A stretch of 64,000 bases of DNA from Pseudomonas viridiflava (GTDB lineage Bacteria > Pseudomonadota > Gammaproteobacteria > Pseudomonadales > Pseudomonadaceae), in contig NZ_UUIS01000075.1 in assembly GCF_900589395.1 (NCBI RefSeq), positions 62,001-126,000 of the forward strand, read 5' to 3'. The notes below the pieces were generated by a model. It ran no database searches, was not told where the DNA came from, and saw nothing but the letters and a program-made list of their open reading frames with translations. Positions 55,059-63,033 of this stretch are shown here, one piece after another (position 1 is the stretch's first letter; each line of letters begins with the position of its first letter). The translations under genes and the position numbers were made by a program.

Positions 55059-56426
55059 ATGAAACATACCTACAAGATCGTCTCGATGCTCAGCGCCCTG
55101 AGCGCTGCCCTGTTATTCGCCCACGGTGCCATGGCTGCCGTGTCGGCCGAGGACGCCGCCCGGCTCAAGACCAGCCTGACCCCGCTGGGCGCCGAGCGCG
55201 CCGGCAATGCCAGCGGCAGCATTCCGGCCTGGACCGGCGGCTACACCCAGGCCGACCCGGCCTATAAAGCGGGCGGCAAGCGCGGTGACCCGTTCGCCAG
55301 CGACAAGCCGACCCTGACCATCACCGCGCAGAACATGGCCCAGTACGCCGACAAACTGACCCCCGGTGTGCAGGCGATGCTCAAGAAATACCCCGACAGC
55401 TACCGGGTCGAGGTGTACCCGACCCATCGCAGCGCCGCCGCGCCGCAGGCGGTGTACGACGCCACCTTTGCCAATGCCACGGCCGGCAAGCTGGTCGAAG
55501 GCCCTGCGGGGGGGATGCCCGAGGGCGCCTCCGGAGGTATTCCGTTCCCGATTCCGCAAAACGGCGCCGAAGCCATGTGGAACCACCTGCTGCGCTGGCG
55601 CGGCGCGTCCTGGCACGCCAGCTTCTCCCAGTACCTGACCACCGCCGACGGCAAGCATGTGTTGACCAACGACTCGCGTGCCGACCTGCAGATGCCCTGG
55701 TACCTGCCGGGCGGCTCGGGCGAGAAGGGCGTGTTCTGGTCGATCCGCATGATCAACGACGGCCCGCCCCTGCGTGCCGGCGAAGCCATCACCGGGCTGG
55801 AAAACCTCAATGCCGACAAGGCGGCGGTGTGGACCTACCTGCCGGGCCAGCGCCGCGTACGGCGTCTGCCCAACGCCTGCTGCGACACGCCGACGCCGGC
55901 CACCGCCGGGGTCATGAGCTTCGATGAGCTGTACGTGTTCAACGGCCGTCTCGACCGCTTCGACTGGAAACTGGTGGGCAAGAAGGAGATGTACATCCCC
56001 TACAACGCCAACAAGGTGTTCACCGCCCCCGGTGCCGAAGCGCTGCTGGACGCCCATCACCTGAAGTCCGACGTGGTGCGCTGGGAGCTGCACCGGGTCT
56101 GGGTGGTCGAGGCCACGCTGAAAAACGGCCAGCGCCACGTGATGCCCAAGAGCACCTACTACCTCGATGAAGACACCTGGGCGGCGGTGCTGGGCGAGCG
56201 CTACGACGCCCGTGGGCAATTGGCCAAGGTGGTCTGGACGTCACCTGTGGTCCTGCCCGACCTGCCGGGGGTGGTGACGCTGACCAACGGCTTCTACGAC
56301 CTGGTGTCCGGGGCCTGGTTTGCCGGCGACCTGTTTGCCGGCGAGGCCGAGCAGTACCGCATCGTGCCGCCGATCAAGGACTCGGTGTTCACCGCCGACG
56401 CCATGGCCGGCGAAGGCGTGCGCTGA
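55059..56426 (+). CDS. DUF1329 periplasmic lipoprotein-sorting-like protein
   Basis: A 455-residue exported protein with a signal peptide (up to HGAMAAVSAEDAARL). The family hallmark PLGAERAGNASGSIPAWTGGY near residue 40 and GEGKPFASDKPT-like GKRGDPFASDKPTLTITAQN are present. RLPNACCDTPTPATAGVMSFDELYVFNGRLDRFDWKLVGKKEM matches the conserved core. The fold is thought to resemble LolA/LolB lipid carriers. It follows the DUF1302 gene by 14 bases, and the pairing is conserved widely in Pseudomonas and relatives; it probably carries a hydrophobic substrate across the periplasm. Confidence 0.87.
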   Translation: MKHTYKIVSMLSALSAALLFAHGAMAAVSAEDAARLKTSLTPLGAERAGNASGSIPAWTGGYTQADPAYKAGGKRGDPFASDKPTLTITAQNMAQYADKLTPGVQAMLKKYPDSYRVEVYPTHRSAAAPQAVYDATFANATAGKLVEGPAGGMPEGASGGIPFPIPQNGAEAMWNHLLRWRGASWHASFSQYLTTADGKHVLTNDSRADLQMPWYLPGGSGEKGVFWSIRMINDGPPLRAGEAITGLENLNADKAAVWTYLPGQRRVRRLPNACCDTPTPATAGVMSFDELYVFNGRLDRFDWKLVGKKEMYIPYNANKVFTAPGAEALLDAHHLKSDVVRWELHRVWVVEATLKNGQRHVMPKSTYYLDEDTWAAVLGERYDARGQLAKVVWTSPVVLPDLPGVVTLTNGFYDLVSGAWFAGDLFAGEAEQYRIVPPIKDSVFTADAMAGEGVR

Positions 56427-56462
56427 AGCTGCAGCGGGCGCGCTGTCCGCAGCCTGACCGTG

Positions 56463-56609
56463 GTAGGAGCGCGCTTGCCCGCGACCGAGTGCGAAGCGCT
56501 CGCAAGATCTCGGAAACACTGAAAATCTACAGCGGATGACCGAAAAATCTCGGAAACGCTGAAAATTTACGACTGCTACGCAGCCGGTCGCGGGCAAGCG
56601 CGCTCCTAC
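56463..56609. repeat. REPIN between the DUF1329 and YCF48-like genes
   Basis: Perfect 25-bp inverted arms (56463-56487 and 56585-56609; GTAGGAGCGCGCTTGCCCGC then GACCG). Inside, ATCTCGGAAACACTGAAAAT and ATCTCGGAAACGCTGAAAAT form a direct repeat. The spacer shares words with the REPINs at 40078 and 47996. It interrupts an otherwise compact operon. Confidence 0.87.
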
Positions 56610-56680
56610 ACCGGCGCCCTGTTGGCTGTGCGACAGGCGTTTTGGACTCAATAACAACAACCTTGAAAGGTGGCGTGCAC

Positions 56681-57742
56681 ATGAATACAAGGGTTTTCCG
56701 CTGGCTGCTGGCCGCCTGTTGCAGCTTGACGCCGGTGTTCACGGTGCAAGCCACCGAGGCGCTGCAACAGCCGGCCGTGCAGGGTCCGCAAGCCCTGCGC
56801 GCGGTGCTGCAGGACGTGACCCGTGCCGGTAACCGCCTGGTGGCGGTGGGTGAACGAGGCGTGGTGCTGTTGTCTGACGACAATGGCCTGCACTGGCGCC
56901 AGGCCACGGCGGTGCCGGTCAGCGTCGGCCTGAACGCGGTGCAGTTTGTCGATGCCCGCACCGGCTGGGCCGTGGGCCACGCCGGGGTGGTGCTGCGCAG
57001 TGAAGACGGCGGCGAACACTGGGCGCTGCAACTGGATGGCCTGCGTGTGGCGGCCGTGGAGCTGCGCGCCGCCGAGGCGTCAGCTGACAGCGCGCGCATC
57101 GACGCGGCCAGACGCCTGGTGGCCGATGGCGCCGACAAGCCCTGGCTGGCGCTCAGTTTCAGCGATGCCGGTCACGGCCTGATCGTGGGGGCTTATGGCC
57201 TGGCGCTGGCCACCGCCGACGGTGGCCGCACCTGGCAGTCCCAAGGCGCCCGCTTGCCCAACCCTGGCGGCCTGCACCTGTATGCCCTGGCGCGCCAGGG
57301 GCGCGATTTGTTCATGGCCGGCGAACAAGGGTTGCTGTTGCGCTCACGCGATGGCGGCGAGCATTTCCAGGCGCTGGACGGGCCGTACGAAGGCAGCTAT
57401 TTCAGCCTGGCCCTGCTGCCCGACGGGCGCCTGATGGTGGGCGGCCTGCGCGGCAAGCTGTTTGTTTCCAGAGACAACGGCGACAACTTTGAAACCCTGG
57501 CCAACCCGATACCGGCGTCACTCAACGCCATTCGCGTGACCGGTAACCAGGTGCTGCTGGCCAATCAGGCCGGCCTGTTGCTGCGCAGCGGCCTGAACGA
57601 ATTTGTCGCCACACCGCAGGCGGTGTCCGAAGGACTGCCGCTGACCGCCGTGACCCAGGCCGCCGACGGCGCGCTGATCACCGTGGGCATGGCCGGCGTC
57701 CGGCGCCTGACGTCTTCTTCCACTTCTTTTGCGGCGGACTGA
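56681..57742 (+). CDS. YCF48/BNR-like exported beta-propeller protein
   Basis: About 353 residues with a signal peptide (MNTRVFRWLLAACCSLTPVF). The rest is a WD/BNR-like propeller with repeated GxxGxxLxSxDGGxxW blocks: VGERGVVLLSDDNGLHWRQ, VGHAGVVLRSEDGGEHWAL, ATADGGRTWQSQGA, LLLRSRDGGEHFQAL and LFVSRDNGDNFETL. This is the photosystem II assembly factor YCF48-like family, here in a non-photosynthetic bacterium. It may be a periplasmic partner of the MMPL transporter encoded next. ATG 56681 has AAAGGTGG upstream, unlike the upstream in-frame ATG. Confidence 0.87.
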   Translation: MNTRVFRWLLAACCSLTPVFTVQATEALQQPAVQGPQALRAVLQDVTRAGNRLVAVGERGVVLLSDDNGLHWRQATAVPVSVGLNAVQFVDARTGWAVGHAGVVLRSEDGGEHWALQLDGLRVAAVELRAAEASADSARIDAARRLVADGADKPWLALSFSDAGHGLIVGAYGLALATADGGRTWQSQGARLPNPGGLHLYALARQGRDLFMAGEQGLLLRSRDGGEHFQALDGPYEGSYFSLALLPDGRLMVGGLRGKLFVSRDNGDNFETLANPIPASLNAIRVTGNQVLLANQAGLLLRSGLNEFVATPQAVSEGLPLTAVTQAADGALITVGMAGVRRLTSSSTSFAAD

Positions 57743-57746
57743 GCCC

Positions 57747-60233
57747 ATGCACGTTTCGACTTCCCAGGCACCGTCCAGCGGTCGCCTCGACGACTTCGAC
57801 AGCGCCTCCGGCTCCTTGCTGGAACGCGCCCTGTTCAACCATCGCACCTGGGTGCTGCTGGTGTGCCTGGCGGCCACCTTGCTGCTGGGCTGGCAGGCCA
57901 CGCGCCTGACGCTCAATGCCAGCTTCGAGAAAACCATCCCGCATGATCACCCGTTCATCCATAACTACCTGGCTCACCGCCAGGAACTGGCCGGGCTGGG
58001 CAATGCCGTGCGCATCGCAGTCGCCAACCCGCAGGGCACGATCTACGACCGCGATTACCTGCGCTATCTGCAAGCGCTCAACGACGAGATCTACCTGCTG
58101 CCGGGCGTAGACCGTGCCGCCATGAAGTCGCTGTGGACACCGTCAACACGCTGGACCGGGGTGACCGAGGAAGGCCTTGAAGGCGGCCCGGTGATTCCCG
58201 ATGGCTATGATGGCGGGGCGGCGAGCCTTTCGGCCTTGCAGCGCAATATCGAGCGCTCCAACGAGATCGGCCAGTTGGTGGCTTTCGATCAGCGCTCCAG
58301 CATTATCTATGTGCCGCTGCTGGACAAGACCCCGGACGGCCAGGCCCTTGACTACACGGCCCTTGCCCATGAACTCGAAGCCCTGCGCAGTCAATACCAG
58401 GCGCAAGGGCTGGAGATCCACATCACCGGTTTTGCCAAGGTGGTGGGCGACCTGATCGACGGCCTGCGCCAGATCCTGCTGTTTTTTGCGGCGGCTATCA
58501 TCATCACCGGCGTGGTGCTCTACGGCTACACCCGCTGCCTGCGCAGCACCGCACTGGTGGTGACCTGCTCGCTGGTGGCGGTGGTCTGGCAACTGGGTCT
58601 GCTGCCGCTGCTGGGCTATGAACTGGACCCGTATTCGGTGCTGGTGCCGTTTCTGGTGTTTGCCATCGGCATGAGCCACGGCGCGCAGAAAATGAACGGC
58701 ATCATGCAGGACATCGGCCGCGGCATGCATCGGCTGGTGGCCGCACGCTTCACCTTCAGGCGGCTTTTTTTCGCCGGGCTGACAGCGCTGTTGTGCGATG
58801 CCGTGGGCTTTGCGGTGCTGATGATCATCAAGATCCCGGTAATCCAGGACCTGGCCGTCATCGCCAGCCTGGGCGTGGCGGTGCTGATCTTCACCAACCT
58901 GATCCTGTTACCGGTACTGCTGTCTTACATCGGCGTCAGCCCCGTGGCTGCCCGGCGCAGCCTGCGCGCCGAAGAGGCCGAGGCGAGCGGGGCGGCCAAA
59001 CCTGCGCTGTGGCGCTTTCTGGACCTGTTCACCCAGCGTCGCTGGGCGGCGTTGTGTGTGGCCGTGGCTGCCGTTATGGCGATCGGCGGCTTCATGGTCA
59101 GCCTGCACCTGAAGATCGGCGACCTGGATGCCGGTGCTCCGGAACTGCGGCCCGATTCGCGTTACAACCGCGACAATGCCTTGATCACCCGGCATTACGG
59201 CGCCAGCAGTGATGTCTTTGCGGTGATGGTGCAGACCCCGCCGGGCGGCTGCTCGGCCTATGACACGCTCAAGCGTGTCGACCAACTGGATTGGCAACTG
59301 CGCGGCCTGAGCGGCGTGGATTCGACCAACTCGCTGGCCTTGCTCAACCGCCGGGTGCTGGTCGGCCTGTCCGAAGGCAACCCCAAATGGTACGAACTGG
59401 TCAATAACCAGGCGACCCTGAACATGGTCACCGCCGGGGCCCCGCGTGGCCTGTACAACGACGATTGCAGCCTGCTGACCCTCTACGCCTACCTCACCGA
59501 CCACAAGGCCGACACCCTCACCCGGGTGGTCGACAGCGTGCAGGCCTTTGCCAAAGCCAACGACAGCGACCAGGCGCGCTTCGTGCTGGCCGCCGGCAGC
59601 GCCGGGATCGAGGCCGCCACCAATATCGTGGTGCGTCAGGCCAACCGCGACATGCTCTGGTGGGTGTACGGCGCGGTGATCATCCTGTGCCTGGTGACCT
59701 TCCGTTCCTGGCGGGCCGTGGTGTGCGCGGTACTGCCGCTGGTGCTGACGTCGATTCTGTGCGAAGCGCTGATGGTCGGCCTGGGCATGGGCGTCAAGGT
59801 CGCGACCCTGCCGGTGATAGCCCTGGGCGTGGGCATCGGCGTGGACTATGCGCTGTACGTAATGAGCATCGTGCTGGCCGAATTACGCAAGGGCGCCAGC
59901 CTGTCGCAGGCCTATTACCGGGCGCTGTTGTTCACCGGCAAGGTGGTGATGCTGACCGGTGTGACCCTGGCCATCGGCGTGGGCACCTGGGTGCTGTCGC
60001 CCATCAAGTTCCAGGCCGACATGGGCGTGCTGCTGGCGTTCATGTTCGTCTGGAACATGGTCGGTGCGCTGGTGCTGCTGCCGGCGCTGGCCTACTTCTT
60101 GTTGCCGCAGCACCTGGCGCCGGCACCTGACGCCACCGGTGTGCCTGACACGGCGCAAACGGCCGGCCGCCCGGCACTGCCCGTGCAACGCACGCCCAAC
60201 CCTGCCGGCAACGGCAAGCCCGTCCGGGCCTGA
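57747..60233 (+). CDS. MMPL/RND-family transporter
   Basis: An 828-residue inner-membrane protein with two repeats of a membrane helix, a large periplasmic loop and a five-helix bundle (about 12 helices in all). ILLFFAAAIIITGVVLYGY, FLVFAIGMSHGAQKMNGI, MLWWVYGAVIILCLVTFRSW and ALGVGIGVDYALYVMSIVL are typical of MMPL/HpnN-like lipid transporters. It follows the YCF48-like gene by four bases. ATG 57747 is preferred over 57729, which lies within the preceding gene. Together with DUF1302 and DUF1329 it probably moves a hydrophobic compound through the envelope; the direction is not clear. Confidence 0.9.
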   Translation: MHVSTSQAPSSGRLDDFDSASGSLLERALFNHRTWVLLVCLAATLLLGWQATRLTLNASFEKTIPHDHPFIHNYLAHRQELAGLGNAVRIAVANPQGTIYDRDYLRYLQALNDEIYLLPGVDRAAMKSLWTPSTRWTGVTEEGLEGGPVIPDGYDGGAASLSALQRNIERSNEIGQLVAFDQRSSIIYVPLLDKTPDGQALDYTALAHELEALRSQYQAQGLEIHITGFAKVVGDLIDGLRQILLFFAAAIIITGVVLYGYTRCLRSTALVVTCSLVAVVWQLGLLPLLGYELDPYSVLVPFLVFAIGMSHGAQKMNGIMQDIGRGMHRLVAARFTFRRLFFAGLTALLCDAVGFAVLMIIKIPVIQDLAVIASLGVAVLIFTNLILLPVLLSYIGVSPVAARRSLRAEEAEASGAAKPALWRFLDLFTQRRWAALCVAVAAVMAIGGFMVSLHLKIGDLDAGAPELRPDSRYNRDNALITRHYGASSDVFAVMVQTPPGGCSAYDTLKRVDQLDWQLRGLSGVDSTNSLALLNRRVLVGLSEGNPKWYELVNNQATLNMVTAGAPRGLYNDDCSLLTLYAYLTDHKADTLTRVVDSVQAFAKANDSDQARFVLAAGSAGIEAATNIVVRQANRDMLWWVYGAVIILCLVTFRSWRAVVCAVLPLVLTSILCEALMVGLGMGVKVATLPVIALGVGIGVDYALYVMSIVLAELRKGASLSQAYYRALLFTGKVVMLTGVTLAIGVGTWVLSPIKFQADMGVLLAFMFVWNMVGALVLLPALAYFLLPQHLAPAPDATGVPDTAQTAGRPALPVQRTPNPAGNGKPVRA

Positions 60234-60246
60234 GGAGGAACGCCCC

Positions 60247-61455
60247 ATGAACACACACACTCGTGCAGGCAGCGCCCAGGCTGCGCTTTTGCTGTTCTGC
60301 AGTTGCCTGCCGGTGCTGGGGGCGGTGCTGATCGCGCCGGTACTGCCACGCATGCAGGCGCATTTTGCCGACACGCCGGGGGCGGCGGTGCTGGTGCCGG
60401 TGGCGCTGACCCTGCCGGCGCTGGTCATTGCCTTGCTGGCGCCGCTGGCCGGGGTGCTGGCCGACCGCATCGGTCGGCGGCGCCTGCTGCTGGCCAGCAT
60501 GTTGCTGTACAGCCTGTGCGGGGTCTTGCCGCTGTGGCTCGATTCGTTGCACCTGATCGTCGCCAGCCGCGCCGGCATCGGCCTGGCCGAGGCGGGAATC
60601 ATGACCTGCTGCACCACGCTGATGGGCGACTACTTCGATGGTCGGCGCCGCGAGCGGCTGTTTGCCTTGCAAATGGTGGTCACCTCGTTGTCGGCGGCAC
60701 TGTTCATGGGCCTGGGCGGGGCATTGGGTGAGCACGGCTGGCGCACCCCGTTCGTGCTGTATGCCGCAGGCGTGGTGTGCCTGCCGCTGCTGGCCCTGCT
60801 GCTGTGGGAGCCGCAAGCACACGTGCGGCTAGTCGGGCATGTCTCTGAACGTTTTGCCTGGCGCGCCTTGAGCCCGCTGTACCTGCTGACCCTGCTGGCC
60901 GGCGTCAGCCTGTTCATCGTTCCGGTGCAGGCCGGCTACCGCCTGCAATTGCTCGACATCCACGCCCCGCAGCAGATCGGCCTGGTCATGGGCGCCAATC
61001 AACTGGGCGTGCTGATCGGCGCGGTGAGCTTTCGCTGGCTGTCGCGTCAGCCGGCCGCGCGCGTGCTGGCGCTGGGCTTTGCCATCGCCGGACTGGGCGG
61101 GGCGCTGATGGCGCAGGTGACGAGCCTGGAGCTGATGGCGCTGGCGGTGCTGATCAATGGCCTGGGCATCGGCCTGTTGCTGCCCACCTTGATCACCCGC
61201 GTCATGGCCTGCGTCGGTTTCGAGCAGCGTGGCCGCGCCACCGGCGGGTTCACGGCGGCGATTTTCGCCGGTGAGTTCGCCAGCCCCTTGCTGGTGCTGG
61301 CCATCACCACCGGCCAGCTTTCCCACCTGCCCAGGGCCTTGCTGTTGATTGCCCTGGTGCAACTGATCCTGGCACCGCTGTGCCTGCTGTTGCTGCGCCG
61401 CTCATCGCGCCCGGCCACGTCCACCCCTGCCATGCCCCTGGGCGATGGCCACTGA
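60247..61455 (+). CDS. MFS transporter
   Basis: A 402-residue major-facilitator carrier with about 12 membrane segments. GVLADRIGRRRLLLAS between helices 2 and 3 is the family motif A. ATG 60247 is preceded by the strong GAGGAGGA, 13 bases after the MMPL stop. The location in the catabolic operon suggests uptake of the aromatic substrate or export of a product; the drug-efflux class cannot be excluded. Confidence 0.92.
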   Translation: MNTHTRAGSAQAALLLFCSCLPVLGAVLIAPVLPRMQAHFADTPGAAVLVPVALTLPALVIALLAPLAGVLADRIGRRRLLLASMLLYSLCGVLPLWLDSLHLIVASRAGIGLAEAGIMTCCTTLMGDYFDGRRRERLFALQMVVTSLSAALFMGLGGALGEHGWRTPFVLYAAGVVCLPLLALLLWEPQAHVRLVGHVSERFAWRALSPLYLLTLLAGVSLFIVPVQAGYRLQLLDIHAPQQIGLVMGANQLGVLIGAVSFRWLSRQPAARVLALGFAIAGLGGALMAQVTSLELMALAVLINGLGIGLLLPTLITRVMACVGFEQRGRATGGFTAAIFAGEFASPLLVLAITTGQLSHLPRALLLIALVQLILAPLCLLLLRRSSRPATSTPAMPLGDGH

Positions 61456-61471
61456 TTCTCCAGGAGAAACC

Positions 61472-62044
61472 ATGCAACCGCTGCCCGAATTCAAGCGTGT
61501 CGTCACCGGCCATGACCGGCATGGCCAGGCCATGGTCGCCCTGTGTGGCGCCATCCCCAACCGCGTGGCACTCAAGGCCGTGCCCGGCACGGTGTTCCAT
61601 GAACTCTGGAACAGCCCACACAGCCCGGCGCCGCTGGACAACGGCGCCGACCCCTCCACGCAACCGCTGCAACTGAGCCCTGGGCCTCTGGGCAGCGTCA
61701 TTCGCGTGGTGGACATACCGCCCGACAGCGCACAGCCGTCGCTCAGTGTCGAGGACGCCGCGGCGGTGTTCGCCGAGATCGGCCAGCAGCAGGCCGGCAC
61801 CGGCCATGCCGAGGCACGGCACCGATTGATGCACCGTACCGAGACCCTGGACTACGGCATCGTCACTGAAGGCGAGGTGTGGCTGGTGCTCGACACCGAG
61901 GAGGTCCACCTCAAGCGCGGTGACGTGGTCGTGCAGCGCGGCACCAACCATGCCTGGAGCAACCGCACCGATCAGATGGCGCGAATGGTCTTCATCCTGC
62001 TCGACGGCCGCTATGACGCCGCGCTCAAGGCGGTGCTGCCATGA
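61472..62044 (+). CDS. Cupin-domain protein
   Basis: A 190-residue protein with a C-terminal cupin (about residues 110-185). HRTETLDYGIVTEGEVWLVLD and LKRGDVVVQRGTNHAWSNRT are the two cupin motifs, with the glycine and histidine positions partly conserved. ATG 61472 has AGGAGA upstream. Its stop overlaps the FAH-family start (ATGA). It may be a small enzyme or an isomerase/dioxygenase-like step; the exact reaction is not predictable. Confidence 0.83.
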   Translation: MQPLPEFKRVVTGHDRHGQAMVALCGAIPNRVALKAVPGTVFHELWNSPHSPAPLDNGADPSTQPLQLSPGPLGSVIRVVDIPPDSAQPSLSVEDAAAVFAEIGQQQAGTGHAEARHRLMHRTETLDYGIVTEGEVWLVLDTEEVHLKRGDVVVQRGTNHAWSNRTDQMARMVFILLDGRYDAALKAVLP

Positions 62045-63033
62045 AGCTGGCCACGCTCGATGACGGCAGCCGCGATGGCTGCCTGCTGGTGGTGTCCCGC
62101 GACCTGAGCCGCGCCGTGAAGGCGGGCGGCATTGCCGCCACCTTGCAAACAGCGCTGGAGTGCTGGCGCGAGGTGGAGGCACCCTTGCAGGACCTCTATC
62201 GCCAGCTCAACGCGCATCAGGTCCAACAGGCATTCGACCTGGACATTGCACAACTGGCCGCGCCCTTGCCCCGCGCCTGGCAATGGCTGGACGGCTCGTG
62301 CTTTCTCAGCCATGGCGAGCTGATGCAGAAAGCCTTCAACCTCGACCCCATCGAAGGCGCCGAGCGCATTGCGCTGATGTACCAGGGCGCCAGCGATGAC
62401 TTTCTAGGGCCCCGCGCCGACATCGTGCTGCCCAGCGAGGCGCACGGCATTGATTTTGAGGGCGAGTTCGCAGTGCTGCTCGATGCCGTGCCGATGGGTT
62501 GCCCGGCTGCGCAGGCCCTTGATCATGTGCGCCTGCTGGTGCAACTCAACGATGTCAGCCTACGTGCCCTGGCGCCGCGTGAAATGCAGACCGGGTTCGG
62601 TTTCGTGCAGGCCAAGCCGGCCAGCAGCTTCGCCCCGGTGGCGGTGACCCCCGATGAGCTGGGCACGGCCTGGCGTGACGGGCGCGTGCACCTGCCGTTG
62701 AACGTCGAATGGAACAGCGCCTGGTTCGGCCACCCGCACGGCGGCGCCATGCATTTTGGCTTTGACCATCTGATCGCCCATGCGGCGCTGACGCGGCGCC
62801 TGTGCGCCGGCACCCTGATCGGCTCGGGCACGGTGTCCAATGCCGATCGCCGGGTCGGTTCGGCGTGCATCTCCGAACGGCGGGCCATTGAGATGATTGA
62901 ACACGGTCAGCCACGTACCGGCTTCATGCGCTTCGGTGACCGCGTGCGCATGGAAGCCCGCGGCCCGCAAGGCGAGGTGCTGTTTGGCGCCATCGATCAA
63001 CAGGTGGTGCAGGGGGGCTGGCCATGCGCGTGA
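62041..63033 (+). CDS. Fumarylacetoacetate hydrolase-family protein
   Basis: A 330-residue FAH-superfamily enzyme, which cleaves or decarboxylates beta-dicarbonyl acids from ring-cleavage pathways. Metal-binding acidic residues sit in GIDFEGEFAVLLD near residue 140, and QLNDVSLRALAPREMQTGFGFVQAKPASSF near 170 is a strong family block; LCAGTLIGSGTVSNADRRVGSACISE near 260 is also diagnostic. It overlaps the cupin gene by four bases and the epimerase by ten. In a meta-cleavage scheme it could act on the product after the alpha/beta hydrolase. Confidence 0.9.
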   Translation: MKLATLDDGSRDGCLLVVSRDLSRAVKAGGIAATLQTALECWREVEAPLQDLYRQLNAHQVQQAFDLDIAQLAAPLPRAWQWLDGSCFLSHGELMQKAFNLDPIEGAERIALMYQGASDDFLGPRADIVLPSEAHGIDFEGEFAVLLDAVPMGCPAAQALDHVRLLVQLNDVSLRALAPREMQTGFGFVQAKPASSFAPVAVTPDELGTAWRDGRVHLPLNVEWNSAWFGHPHGGAMHFGFDHLIAHAALTRRLCAGTLIGSGTVSNADRRVGSACISERRAIEMIEHGQPRTGFMRFGDRVRMEARGPQGEVLFGAIDQQVVQGGWPCA

